Positions 18,533 to 26,852 of a stretch of DNA of 59,952 nucleotides are shown here, piece after piece; the first letter of the stretch is position 1, and the number at the start of each line of letters is the position of its first letter. The DNA is from Rhodopirellula sp. SM50 (GTDB lineage Bacteria; Planctomycetota; Planctomycetia; Pirellulales; Pirellulaceae): the NCBI RefSeq assembly GCF_002289565.1, contig NZ_NTFY01000043.1, positions 1 to 59,952 of the forward strand. The letters are read 5' to 3'. Under the pieces are notes generated by a model. It did no database searches, had not been told where the DNA came from, and saw only the letters and a program-made list of their open reading frames with translations. Both the position numbers and the translations under genes were made by a program.

Positions 18533-18601
18533 CGCTCGTCCCGGAGTAAGCTCGCAGCCACCGCAACGGTTGCGAGCTTACTGACCCAGCCGGGACGAGC
18601 G
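18533..18601. terminator. Long two-part hairpin downstream of the HtrA-like gene
   Basis: CGCTCGTCCCGG and CCGGGACGAGCG form a 12-bp outer stem. AGTAAGCTCGCA and TGCGAGCTTACT form a 12-bp inner stem with a 14-base loop and a 7-base one-sided bulge. It is probably a transcript end or a dispersed palindrome. There is no clear T-run. Confidence 0.55.
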
Positions 18602-18701
18602 TCTGTTTAAAATGGAACGCATGAAGATTCCATTGCAACATCGGCGACCACGCGGGTCTCGACCTGAAGGGTTGAATTCATGCTCCCTTGGCGCTAAAGG
18701 T

Positions 18702-18780
18702 GGTAGCGGAACGGCGCGAGCCGTCCGGTTCCAGCTCGAAAACACCCTGAAAGACCGGAGGGCTCGCGCCCTACCGCTAA
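18702..18780. repeat. Family A palindrome (copy 2)
   Basis: GTAGCGGAACGGCGCGAGCCGTCCGGT and the complementary arm ending CTACCGC, with a 28-base centre. It is the reverse orientation of the copy at 51-119. It lies within the open frame upstream of 18816, which argues that translation starts after it. Confidence 0.85.
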
Positions 18781-18815
18781 AAAGCGTTTCACCGCGTCGT
18801 CAGGGAAAGTTGCAG

Positions 18816-20609
18816 ATGGCGTTTCCCTCGCTGCGTTTGACCTTCTCGCACACGAGAGGGTGCTTCGTGGACTCATTGCTCATTGCCAAGACCGTGTTCC
18901 TGTGCGTCGCGTTGCAGTTCACCGCGACCGTCGCGGTCGCCCAGCAGCCGACCGATAACGATGCCGACCGCATGGTCGCCGTCACCATTTCAGCATCCCA
19001 AGCGGATCAGCAGTCGTTCGTGGGCAACAGCGTCCGGCGACTCTGCCGTGCCGAACCGGACGACAACATCCCCGCCTGGAATGTCGAGGGCTGGCTGGCC
19101 TACCAACGTCTGTGGAATGAATTGGCCGCCAACCCCGACGACCCGGTGCTGCGAAAGTACCTCGGGCTTCCGATCGGATCGGCCGCCGAAAACGACACGC
19201 TTGTGATCAAGTCGGCGCGCGGCCGCAGCGCCCCGAAATGGCTGGGTTGGAGAAGCGGTTCGTATCGGCAAACCGAGACGCCCCACTTGCAACTCTTTTC
19301 CCATGCCGACGAAGCCACCACGCGTGAAGTCGCGACGGACATGGAACGTGTGTACTGGATCTGGACCCAACTGTTCTTTCCGCTTTGGGAAGGCAATCAT
19401 CAAGTCGCTGTTCATCTGCGCGACATCGATCCCGACGAAAGTGTTGCCTCCTCGTTGGCCAAAAACCCCGCCAGACTCTCTTCGCGGCGCAAGCTACGCA
19501 TCGTGTTGCTCAAAGACGCCGACGACTATGCACGAACACTCGGCACCTCGATGCCCGGCATCAACCAGTCGACCGGGTTCTACAGCGACCAACGACAGAC
19601 GTCGTTCTTTTACCCCTCGGCATCGGTCGACGCGGTCGCATCGCGCCGACACGAATTGATCCACCAACTGTTTCGCGAAGCCACACGATCCCGACTGATG
19701 GGCGAACTGCCCGGCGCGCGAGCTGATTTTTGGTTGATCGAAGGCATCGCGGGCTACTTCGAATCGCTGCACGTCGACCGCGCCCGCGCGACGGTCGGCG
19801 GCTGGGATAGCCCGCGACTGCAATTCGCTCGATACCGGGTTCTGGGTGGTCGAGATTTCATACCGCTACAAGAATTAAGAAGCGCCGGTCACGCTGCCGC
19901 ACAACAACAATCCGATCTGGCCCGTTGGTACGCCAACGCGATCGCCTACACGCATCTGCTGCTCGACGGTGACTCCGTTGCCCATCGGCGCTGGGTCTAC
20001 CAGCAACTCGCCACGCTTTACCAAATCCCGCTCGACGTGCCGGCCGCCGCCGCACCCGAGTCGCCCGAACGCGGGCTGATCGATTTCCTTCGAGTCGACG
20101 ACACCGTGCTTCGTGATAACCCTACCTCCCGTCCATTGACGCAGCTGTGTTTGTCAAATTGTGAAACCACCCCAACCGGACTCGCTTCACTGGCTACGGC
20201 GAACGATTGCCAATGGATGGATCTGTCACGACAACCGGTTGCCACCGCCGATGTCACGCGACTTTGCCCCACACCGAATCAGCTGGATCAGTTGTCACTC
20301 GAAGCGACGCGGGTCGATGATTCCATCCACGCTTGGCTGCGGCAGGCGACGAACTTGCGCGAACTCGATCTCAGCTGGACACCCTGCGGCGACCAAACCC
20401 TCGCGGCCGTCGCAAACCACAACGCGTTGCAAACGTTGTGGTTGACCGGAACCCAAGTCACCGACGCATCGATTCCCACGCTCGCCGCGATCGGCACGCT
20501 GCAATCGATCGATGTCCAACGCACCGCCATCACCAGCGCCGGGTTGGCAAAACTCAAAACGCTTCGTCCCGATTGCAACATCAACCCCCTGCAGCTCCGC
20601 GCCCCATGA
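18816..20609 (+). CDS. Secreted HExxH metallopeptidase-like protein with leucine-rich repeats
   Basis: Protein of 597 residues from ATG 18816 (AGGGAAAG upstream); GTG 18867 would give a cleaner signal peptide (LLIAKTVFLCVALQFTATVA, ending VAVAQQ). The open frame continues to 18612, but that part spans a family A repeat. The catalytic-looking motif RRHELIHQLFREATRS sits near residue 290 and is followed about 30 residues later by WLIEGIAGYFES, whose Glu fits the third zinc ligand of gluzincins. The last ~130 residues are leucine-rich repeats of the TLWLTGTQVTD type. An extracytoplasmic protease or binding protein is likely; the substrate is unknown. Its stop overlaps the start of the next gene (ATGA). 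Confidence 0.75.
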   Translation: MAFPSLRLTFSHTRGCFVDSLLIAKTVFLCVALQFTATVAVAQQPTDNDADRMVAVTISASQADQQSFVGNSVRRLCRAEPDDNIPAWNVEGWLAYQRLWNELAANPDDPVLRKYLGLPIGSAAENDTLVIKSARGRSAPKWLGWRSGSYRQTETPHLQLFSHADEATTREVATDMERVYWIWTQLFFPLWEGNHQVAVHLRDIDPDESVASSLAKNPARLSSRRKLRIVLLKDADDYARTLGTSMPGINQSTGFYSDQRQTSFFYPSASVDAVASRRHELIHQLFREATRSRLMGELPGARADFWLIEGIAGYFESLHVDRARATVGGWDSPRLQFARYRVLGGRDFIPLQELRSAGHAAAQQQSDLARWYANAIAYTHLLLDGDSVAHRRWVYQQLATLYQIPLDVPAAAAPESPERGLIDFLRVDDTVLRDNPTSRPLTQLCLSNCETTPTGLASLATANDCQWMDLSRQPVATADVTRLCPTPNQLDQLSLEATRVDDSIHAWLRQATNLRELDLSWTPCGDQTLAAVANHNALQTLWLTGTQVTDASIPTLAAIGTLQSIDVQRTAITSAGLAKLKTLRPDCNINPLQLRAP

Positions 20610-21859
20610 CCTTTCCTCGCTTCTTCACCGCGAAGCAATCGCTCCCCTCGCATCGAATCGACGATGTCGCGGCCGAAGTGACCGAACGGCTCAAGGCGGA
20701 GGCGGCGATCGAGCAGATCCGTCCGGGACAATCGGTGGCGATCGCCGTCGGCAGTCGTGGCATCGACCGAATCGCCGAAGTCACACAAGCCGTTGTGCGT
20801 CTGTTGATCGATCGCAACGCCCAGCCGTTTTTGGTCCCCGCGATGGGCAGCCATGGCGGTGCAACCGACCAAGGCCAAGCCGCCACGCTGGCGGCATTGG
20901 GGATCACGCCCGAATCGGTTGGTTGTCCGATCCGGTCATCGATGGAAACCGTCCCGATCGGTGAAGGCCCCGGCGGCATCTCGCTGCATTTTGACCGCAA
21001 CGCCGCAGCCGCCGATCATCTGATCGTGATCAATCGCATCAAGCCCCACACCAAACTGGACGGTTCGATCCAAAGCGGTGTTTGCAAGATGTTGATGATC
21101 GGACTTGGCAAACATCGCGGTGCGCTCGCCTTTCATCCCGCGTTCAAGTCCTTCGATCATCGGCTGGACCGAATCACCAGCGATGTGATTCCAAAGATCC
21201 TGGCGGCGACACCGTTCTTGTTCGGAATCGCACTGGTCGAAGACGCCCATGACTCGATCGGCCAGATCACCGTCGCCACCGGTGATCGATTACTGGAACT
21301 GGAACCGACTCTGCTACGCAGGGCGATCGAGTGGATGCCCAAACTGCCGTTTCGAACGGCCGAGTTGCTGATCATCGATGCGATCGGCAAAGAGATCAGC
21401 GGCACCGGATTGGACACCAATGTCGTCGGCCGCAAGTGGCACGACAAAATGGCCGGCGACGACGAATGGCCCAAGATCGACGAGATCTACGTTCGCTCGC
21501 TGACCGAAAAGACCGCCGGCAACGCATCCGGAATCGGCATCGCCGAATACACGCACCGACGCGTCGCCGAGGGCATCGATCCGGTCAAGACACGCATCAA
21601 CTGCATCACCGCAGGCCACGCGACCGCGGCCGCGCTGCCGGTCTGGTTCGACTGCGATCGCGATGTGCTCGAGGCCGTCATCGGGCAAACACCGATGGAC
21701 GCCGATCAACGCCGTTGGCTGCGGATCCCCAACACACTCGACCTGGAACAGATCCAGTGCAGCGAAGCCTATTTGGACGAGGCGCGATGCAGCGACCGAC
21801 TCGAAATCGTCGACGATCCGCGTTCACTTCAGTTTGATGACCAAGGTGACTTCGTTTGA
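20606..21859 (+). CDS. LarA-like (lactate racemase domain) protein
   Basis: Protein of 417 residues starting MTFPRFFTAKQSLPSHRI at an ATG that overlaps the previous stop by four bases, implying translational coupling. VPAMGSHGGATDQGQ and INRIKPHTKLDG are signature segments of the LarA/DUF2088 superfamily, whose founding member uses a nickel-pincer cofactor to racemise lactate. No larB, larC or larE gene lies in the window, so a racemase role is not supported by context; many relatives have unknown substrates. The protein is cytosolic with no signal peptide. KEISGTGLDTNVVGR and GLDTN-type segments in the C-terminal half look conserved. The coupling with a secreted LRR peptidase is unexplained. 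Confidence 0.75.
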   Translation: MTFPRFFTAKQSLPSHRIDDVAAEVTERLKAEAAIEQIRPGQSVAIAVGSRGIDRIAEVTQAVVRLLIDRNAQPFLVPAMGSHGGATDQGQAATLAALGITPESVGCPIRSSMETVPIGEGPGGISLHFDRNAAAADHLIVINRIKPHTKLDGSIQSGVCKMLMIGLGKHRGALAFHPAFKSFDHRLDRITSDVIPKILAATPFLFGIALVEDAHDSIGQITVATGDRLLELEPTLLRRAIEWMPKLPFRTAELLIIDAIGKEISGTGLDTNVVGRKWHDKMAGDDEWPKIDEIYVRSLTEKTAGNASGIGIAEYTHRRVAEGIDPVKTRINCITAGHATAAALPVWFDCDRDVLEAVIGQTPMDADQRRWLRIPNTLDLEQIQCSEAYLDEARCSDRLEIVDDPRSLQFDDQGDFV

Positions 21860-21870
21860 CCTGCGACCAC

Positions 21871-21980
21871 CACCCCATCGTTTTGCCCCCATCGTTTTGC
21901 CCCCATCGTTTTGCCCCCATCGTTTTGCCCCCATCGTTTTGCCCCCATCGTTTTGCCCCAAATCATTCTGCCATCCCGGC
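21871..21980. repeat. 14-bp tandem array with a diverged tail (copy 1)
   Basis: Six copies of CCCCCATCGTTTTG-type units, then a diverged CCCCAAATCATTCTG unit and CCATCCC. The same architecture (array, ATTCTG unit, CCATTCC tail) occurs at 27851-27964. It begins a 502-bp gene-free stretch (21860-22361) that also holds the two palindromes listed next; 22198-22361 shows nothing recognisable. Confidence 0.9.
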
Positions 21981-22015
21981 CCGATTCCCACCGACTTGCC
22001 GGTGCACCGCGGGGA

Positions 22016-22101
22016 GGTAGGAAGATTTTGGAGGTAGGGAAATTCCAGAAATCGCATGAACCGTGCATCGCGATATTTTCTTACCGCCGAAATTTTCTTA
22101 C
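22016..22101. repeat. AT-rich inverted repeat, family D (copy 1)
   Basis: Left arm GGTAGGAAGATTTTGGAGGT (continuing AGGGAAA) and right arm TTTCTTACCGCCGAAATTTT (continuing CTTAC), separated by about 34 bases. It recurs in the opposite orientation at 31149-31201 with almost no spacer. The composition is unlike the GC-rich surroundings. Confidence 0.85.
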
Positions 22102-22129
22102 TTGATTTTCGCTGGTGGCTGTCGATTTT

Positions 22130-22197
22130 GTGAGCCGCGACGCGTAAGCGGCCGGGCATTGCGGCGCCCGCCCCAGGCCTTACGGCCAGCGGCTCAC
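22130..22197. repeat. Family B palindrome (copy 1)
   Basis: GTGAGCCGCGACGCGTAAGC ... GGCCTTACGGCCAGCGGCTC, ending AC: an imperfect inverted repeat with GCCGGGC and GCGCCCG in the inner arms. Other copies are at 26704-26771, partially at 27727-27760, and in the right-end tandem repeat. Confidence 0.85.
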
Positions 22198-22361
22198 CAT
22201 GGATTCAGCAGATCCCGACTAACACGGCACGCCGCGGGTGGCAACACGGCAATTCGATCCCTCCATGTCCTCGGCTGGCCGCCGCCATTGCAAGGCGAGC
22301 AAGAATCGCTGATAAACAGCCGCGAGATCACTCCGTTTTACATCGCCACTCGACCCTTTTC

Positions 22362-23429
22362 ATGCCTGCTTCGCAACCCGAAACGCTCGAACAAATCGAC
22401 CTTCAGCTTCTGCGGATGATTCAACATCGCCGCAGCCTGGTTGAAGCGTTGGCCGACCAGCAATCGCTTTCCTCGGTCGGCGAATCGAACGCCCAACGAG
22501 ATCAGACGCTCCAGGCCTTCTGCTTCGATTCGGATCAGACGCAGGCCCCCAAAGAAGTCGACGCGCTGCGTCAAACCCTGCGCCACATCGACAGCTATTG
22601 TCGCCTCGGGGTAGGGCCCGGCGCGGTCAGTTTTCTCGGCCCCAAGTACAGCTACAGCCATTTGGCGGCGATCAAGTATTTCGGCGACGCGACCCCGTTT
22701 GCTCCGGTGGCAACGATCCCCGCAGTCTTCGATGCCGTCCACCGCGGCGATGCCGCCGGCGGTCTGGTCCCGATCGAAAACAGCACCGACGGCCGCGTCG
22801 TCGACACGCTGGGCATGTTCGCCCGCCGCCACATGCAGATCTGCGGCGAAGTCTTGCTGCCGATCCACCACAACCTGCTGGCCAGCGGCAAGCGAGATCA
22901 AATCACCGAGATCCACAGCAAACCCCAAGCCCTGTCCCAGTGCCGCGTTTGGCTGGCCGCCAATTTCCCGGCCGCCGCACTGATCGAAGTCGGCAGCACG
23001 ACCGCGGCCGCGGAATCCGCCGCTCAGCATGCCCACATCGCCGCGGTGGCCAGTCTGCCGGCCGGACGTGAATATGGACTCGACGTGCTGAATCAAAACA
23101 TCGAAGACAATCGCGATAACGTCACGCGTTTCGCCGTCCTCGGCCGCGACGAAACCCACCCCACCGGCAAAGACAAAACGTCACTGCTGTTCCAAGTCGA
23201 ACACCAGCCCGGCGCCCTGGCCGGCGCGATGAGTGTGTTCAGCCAGTCCCAACTGAACCTGACCTGGATCGAGTCTTTCCCCTTGCCCGGATCACGGAAC
23301 GAATACCTGTTCTTCGTCGAATTCAGCGGGCATCGTGGCGAAGACCGGGTGGCCACCGCGATCGATCAATTGAGTTCGATCACACGCCGGCTGGAGATTT
23401 TGGGGTCGTATCCGGTCGCCGTGCTGTAA
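22362..23429 (+). CDS. pheA: Bifunctional chorismate mutase/prephenate dehydratase
   Basis: Protein of 355 residues making phenylpyruvate from chorismate. The chorismate-mutase-like N-terminus (about 1-85) has LEQIDLQLLRMIQHRRSLVE. The dehydratase domain (about 88-265) has VSFLGPKYSYSHLAA, VPIENSTDGRVVDTL and the NVTRFAVLG motif holding the catalytic Thr. A C-terminal ACT domain (about 275-355) with GALAGAMSVF and an ESFP segment, where ESRP is common, suggests phenylalanine feedback. The order AroQ-PDT-ACT matches the P-protein. It appears monocistronic. It is cytosolic and shows no attenuator-like leader. Confidence 0.95.
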   Translation: MPASQPETLEQIDLQLLRMIQHRRSLVEALADQQSLSSVGESNAQRDQTLQAFCFDSDQTQAPKEVDALRQTLRHIDSYCRLGVGPGAVSFLGPKYSYSHLAAIKYFGDATPFAPVATIPAVFDAVHRGDAAGGLVPIENSTDGRVVDTLGMFARRHMQICGEVLLPIHHNLLASGKRDQITEIHSKPQALSQCRVWLAANFPAAALIEVGSTTAAAESAAQHAHIAAVASLPAGREYGLDVLNQNIEDNRDNVTRFAVLGRDETHPTGKDKTSLLFQVEHQPGALAGAMSVFSQSQLNLTWIESFPLPGSRNEYLFFVEFSGHRGEDRVATAIDQLSSITRRLEILGSYPVAVL

Positions 23430-23483
23430 CTGAACCGATCAAGGATCGGTTCGACACGGGCGGTGTCGTTGAATGTCCGAAGT

Positions 23484-23530
23484 CACCCTCCCTGGCAGGG
23501 AGGGTCGAGCGAAGCGAGGGGAGGGTCGAG
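23484..23530. repeat. Family E palindrome (copy 1)
   Basis: CCCTCCCTGGCAGGGAGGG followed by TCGAGCGAAGCGAGGGGAGG. The reverse complement of both parts appears at 53877-54010. It is positioned 3' of pheA. Confidence 0.8.
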
Positions 23531-23636
23531 CGGTCGTCGCTGAGCGATTCCCAGCGACAGTTTCACATCTGACCTTCCCACCAGAGCGAGGAATCCCTAA
23601 GAGTGGTTCGTTCATCGGTCAATCAAGGAAGGTTCA

Positions 23637-24398
23637 ATGAAAAAATCGCAAAGAAACGGCGGCGGGCAGAGCGAGGAACTGGCCCACCCACCCCGCACGA
23701 CGTTCGACTATCCCGTCCGCTTAGTCGCCTACACCTTGATTGCCGCTGCCGTCTGTCAATTGATCTTGCTAGCAGTCCGTGGCGTGGGAATCGAGTTCGT
23801 CGCCCGCGAAAACGGTCCCGTCGAACTGGCGCAAGTCGGCATGGCCCTGTTCGCCTCCGCCTGCCTGATGATTGCCGCCGTCCAGATGCCCTTTGGCCGA
23901 ACGCTGTTGGTCGTGTGTGGTTGTCTGGTCGGTTACGCCGCGGCGCGTGAATGCGATGCCTGGTTCGAATCCGTGTTCTTTGATGATGCCTACAAGTACC
24001 TGGCCGGATTGCCGCTGCTGAGCGTGGCAATGGTGGCCTTGGTTCGCGGTCGAAAACGGATCGTCGTCGAGTCGCGGGTGCTGCTGAGAACGCCTTCGAT
24101 GACGATCTTCGCGATCGGGGGCATCTACATTTGCACCCTCTGCCAGGCGTTCGATGTCCCAGACCTGTGGACCGCCGGCGGACTGAGCGAATCGCCTGAA
24201 ATGACGAAGGCAGCGGTGGAGGAATTCGCCGAGTTGTTCGGTTATCTGTTGCTGGCGTTCTCCGGCGTCGAATCCCTGGCGATGGCATTCGCACACGGGA
24301 ACGTCGAAACCCGATCCGTCGAATCGGCTGCTGCCGAAGCGACTTGCATCGAACTGACGACACCTCAGATCGACGCACCGTCGCGGAAAGCCGCGTAA
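23637..24398 (+). CDS. Membrane protein of unknown function
   Basis: Protein of 253 residues with AAGGAAGG nine bases before ATG 23637. About six hydrophobic segments can be seen, including LVAYTLIAAAVCQLILLAV, ELAQVGMALFASACLMIAAV, TLLVVCGCLVGYAA, YLAGLPLLSVAMVALV, MTIFAIGGIYICTL and LFGYLLLAFSGVESLAMAF. Between them are conserved-looking acidic stretches (AARECDAWFES, VEEFAELFGY). The N-terminal 25 residues and the last 30 are hydrophilic. I do not recognise the family; an acidic, polytopic inner-membrane protein is all the sequence supports. The gene stands alone, followed by a family C repeat. Confidence 0.75.
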   Translation: MKKSQRNGGGQSEELAHPPRTTFDYPVRLVAYTLIAAAVCQLILLAVRGVGIEFVARENGPVELAQVGMALFASACLMIAAVQMPFGRTLLVVCGCLVGYAAARECDAWFESVFFDDAYKYLAGLPLLSVAMVALVRGRKRIVVESRVLLRTPSMTIFAIGGIYICTLCQAFDVPDLWTAGGLSESPEMTKAAVEEFAELFGYLLLAFSGVESLAMAFAHGNVETRSVESAAAEATCIELTTPQIDAPSRKAA

Positions 24399-24474
24399 CA
24401 CGTTGCTGAACGGCCTGTTGATTTGATCCGATCACACGTGAGATCAGCCGTCACGCACGGGCGCATGGGCTTAC

Positions 24475-24615
24475 GGGCAATACCGCTAAGTTAAGCATGG
24501 TTTCCTCAACTCGGTGCCCGTAGGCTCGCGCCAAACGGCTGATATTCGTTTGACATCAGCCGGTTCGCGCCAGCGTCCGGGCCTCCCCGTCGGGCTTAAC
24601 TTAGCGGTATTGGGC
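24475..24615. repeat. Family C palindromic element (copy 3, best preserved)
   Basis: GCAATACCGCTAAGTTAA at the left is matched by TTAACTTAGCGGTATTGGGC at the right, with the central GGCTGAT..ATCAGCC hairpin. A truncated fourth copy follows at about 24650-24690 (GGCCCGTAGGCTCGCGACAA). It fills most of the 317-bp gap between converging genes. Confidence 0.9.
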
Positions 24616-24715
24616 GTACGGGCGGTAACACCAAGAAAACACACCTGGGCCCGTAGGCTCGCGACAAACGGCTGATGAAATCAACAGCCCGTGAACGTCG
24701 CCGCTGCGAGTCGAC

Positions 24716-25801
24716 TCAGCCGCTGACGACGCCGGTGACGATGCACTTGACCGATTTGCCGCCATCCAGATCGGTGTTGATCAGAATCTCTTGTCCGACG
24801 CGGTCCTCGGTTTCCCCCGCGTTGAACCGCAAGGTCACAAAGTGCAGTTTCTTGCTGCCACTGGGGGCCATGAACTCAAACCGTTGGTCGGCGCAAACGA
24901 TGTCTTTGATGGCAAAGGGTTCGTCGCCCCGAATCACCAGTCGCTTTTCAACCGTCGCCCCGGGTTCCGCAGTCCCAAAACTGACCGCCGAGGGTGAAAC
25001 ACTCAACGACGGGCGGATCCGTCCGTTGATCGACATTTCCGTCGTCGGGAAATCGACGTCGTTGCTGATCAACGTCAAGCGTTCGTGAACGTCACCCTCG
25101 GGCATCGACCCCAAGACCTTCACCCGCATCCGGTAACGCACCATCCCCGGTGATTTCTGCGGTGCACTCAGTTGGACTTCCAAGTCGTCACAAAACGATC
25201 GCACATCGGTGATCTGCCAATCACGATTTCCCGTGTGCGTGATCACGATGTCCTGCTGAGTCCCAGTCCCCGAAGCAATCTCCCCGAATGCGACTTCAGG
25301 CGGATCAAACGTGACATCGGTTCGAATGAACCCGCTAACCTTCAGTTGAACTTCCGCGTAGTAGGGCCGATCGAACACGACCGTGACGACCGCGGACTTC
25401 TGACCGATGAAGGTGCTGGTGTTGAAACGGGCCACCACCGAAGCGGTCTCGTGAGTCTTCAGCGTGTTTTGGGTGACCGTCGGCGTCGTGCAACCACAAC
25501 TCGATCGGACCGCCGCGACGTGAACGTCTTCCTGATACAGGTTCGTGAAATCGAATAGGTATTCACACTTGGCCCCCCGCCCGACGATGCGAAAATCGTG
25601 ACTCGTCGTCTTGAACATCTTCTCCGCCCAGTTTTCACCCGAAGAGGATGGAGCGGCGGAAGTCTGACGTGACGAAACCGTGCGGGTATCAATCTGCCCG
25701 AACGCGGAATCGCAATGGACAGCAAAACAAACGAGCAAGCACCACGCAACCAGAGGCATGGTGCTGCGTCGAGACAACACGGCGAGAAAACTATGAATCA
25801 T
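24716..25801 (-). CDS. DUF1573 domain-containing exported protein
   Basis: Protein of 361 residues from ATG 25801. A signal peptide (MPLVAWCLLVCFAVHCDSAFG) leads to a repeated Ig-like beta fold. The first domain has the DUF1573 hallmark VRSSCGCTTPTV, preceded by HDFRIVGRGAKCEYLFDFTN. A second copy (VAFGEIASGTGTQQDIVITH) and a third (VSFGTAEPGATVEKRLVIRG) follow, so the chain is a string of at least three such domains. Their role is unknown; they are common in planctomycete and Bacteroidetes exported proteins. The frame is open to 25855, but the residues before 25801 do not look coding. The Maf gene is 67 bp upstream on the same strand. Confidence 0.88.
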   Translation of the reverse strand: MIHSFLAVLSRRSTMPLVAWCLLVCFAVHCDSAFGQIDTRTVSSRQTSAAPSSSGENWAEKMFKTTSHDFRIVGRGAKCEYLFDFTNLYQEDVHVAAVRSSCGCTTPTVTQNTLKTHETASVVARFNTSTFIGQKSAVVTVVFDRPYYAEVQLKVSGFIRTDVTFDPPEVAFGEIASGTGTQQDIVITHTGNRDWQITDVRSFCDDLEVQLSAPQKSPGMVRYRMRVKVLGSMPEGDVHERLTLISNDVDFPTTEMSINGRIRPSLSVSPSAVSFGTAEPGATVEKRLVIRGDEPFAIKDIVCADQRFEFMAPSGSKKLHFVTLRFNAGETEDRVGQEILINTDLDGGKSVKCIVTGVVSG

Positions 25802-25868
25802 CAATTCGGACCGTTCGGCGAGAGTCGATGTGGGCCATCGGCATACCACCGTCAAACTTTACCAAATC

Positions 25869-26552
25869 TCACTCGTTTGAAGTAGGCGTTTCCGATTGTC
25901 TGGCATCTATGGTTTCGGCAACTGAGTGGAAATTTTCCAGTAATTCTTTCAGTCGCTCCATTGGAAGCCCGACAACGTTGCTCTCGCTGCCCCCACCGAC
26001 GATTTCAATCCAGTCATTTCCGTCCTGAAATCCAAACGCCCCCGCTTTTCCTTCCCATAACAGCGTGTCGAGGTACGCTCGAATCATGGTTTCGGACAGC
26101 GATTGCATCTGCAACTCGGTGCGGACGACGTCGACGATGCAGCGAGACTCGCCGGAGGACCACAGGCAGACGCCGGTGTACACGTCGTGGCGACGTCCGC
26201 TGAGCGTTCGAAGCATCTCCGCGGCGTGCTCCTCGTTGTGCGGTTTTCCCAGGATCTGTCCCCCGCACGATGCGACGGTGTCGGCGGCCAAAATCATCGC
26301 CCGCGCGTGTCGCCGCACCACGCTTTCAGCTTTTCGGTACGCGTAGCGGGCCACCAGCTCGGGCGCCGTTTCACGACTGCAGACCCCGCACTCGGCGTCG
26401 TCGCTGGCCGGATCGATCGTGAACTCATACCCGGCCGCCCGTAGCAGCTGCGCGCGCCGGGGCGAACCACTGGCCAACACCAACGGCATTGCGTCGGGGA
26501 TAGGGGCTCTACTTAAACCGCGCATCAGCGGCAGATCATCTGAAATTGCCAT
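25869..26552 (-). CDS. maf: Maf-family nucleoside triphosphate pyrophosphatase
   Basis: Protein of 227 residues. MPLVLASGSPRRAQLLRAAG is the Maf nucleotide-binding opening, and ILAADTVASCGGQILGKP holds the catalytic-loop residues. YTGVCLW and YLDTLLWEGKAGAFGFQ, followed by VVGLPMERL, complete the family pattern. Such enzymes hydrolyse dTTP/UTP or modified nucleotides. The variant GKAGAFGFQ resembles the YhdE-type dTTP/UTP group GKAGAYGIQ more than other groups, which is inference. The N-terminal extension of about 25 residues before MPLVLASGSP is unusual; the true start might be the ATG of MPLVLAS. TTG 26564 is also in frame. Confidence 0.93.
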   Translation of the reverse strand: MAISDDLPLMRGLSRAPIPDAMPLVLASGSPRRAQLLRAAGYEFTIDPASDDAECGVCSRETAPELVARYAYRKAESVVRRHARAMILAADTVASCGGQILGKPHNEEHAAEMLRTLSGRRHDVYTGVCLWSSGESRCIVDVVRTELQMQSLSETMIRAYLDTLLWEGKAGAFGFQDGNDWIEIVGGGSESNVVGLPMERLKELLENFHSVAETIDARQSETPTSNE

Positions 26553-26640
26553 CGCTTCAATCAAACCGAGTTACTTCTGGCACCGAATGTGAAAAAGACT
26601 GTCGTGGCCTGTCTAGATTTAACTTAGGGGTTGGTTCGGA

Positions 26641-26771
26641 CCGGAGGGCTCGCGCCCTGCCGCTAAAATCGTAGCGGAACGGCGCGAGCGGCCTGTTGAT
26701 TTGGTGAGCCGCGACGCGTATGCGGCCGGGCATCCAGGCGCCCGCCCGAGGCCTTACGGCCAGCGGCTCAC
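26641..26771. repeat. Family A and family B palindromes side by side
   Basis: A rearranged family A unit (about 26641-26690, with the CTCGCGCC and GGCGCGAG halves facing outward around CGCTAAAATCGTAGCGG) runs directly into a family B palindrome (26704-26771). The same A-then-B order is seen in each unit of the tandem repeat at the right end of the window. It fills the 300-bp gap 26553-26852. Confidence 0.8.
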
Positions 26772-26852
26772 CATTGACTCGACAAATCCCATTCAATCGG
26801 CAGCCCCGCCGAGCCGTCCGGTCTCACCCGAAGTTCAAAAGTTGACAAAGCG

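Noticed and set aside
18612..18815. N-terminal extension of the HExxH-LRR protein
   Set aside because: The extension is made of a dispersed family A palindrome, so the start at 18816 is preferred.
22063..22419. 118-aa frame before pheA
   Set aside because: It crosses families B and D repeats and overlaps the pheA start in another frame.
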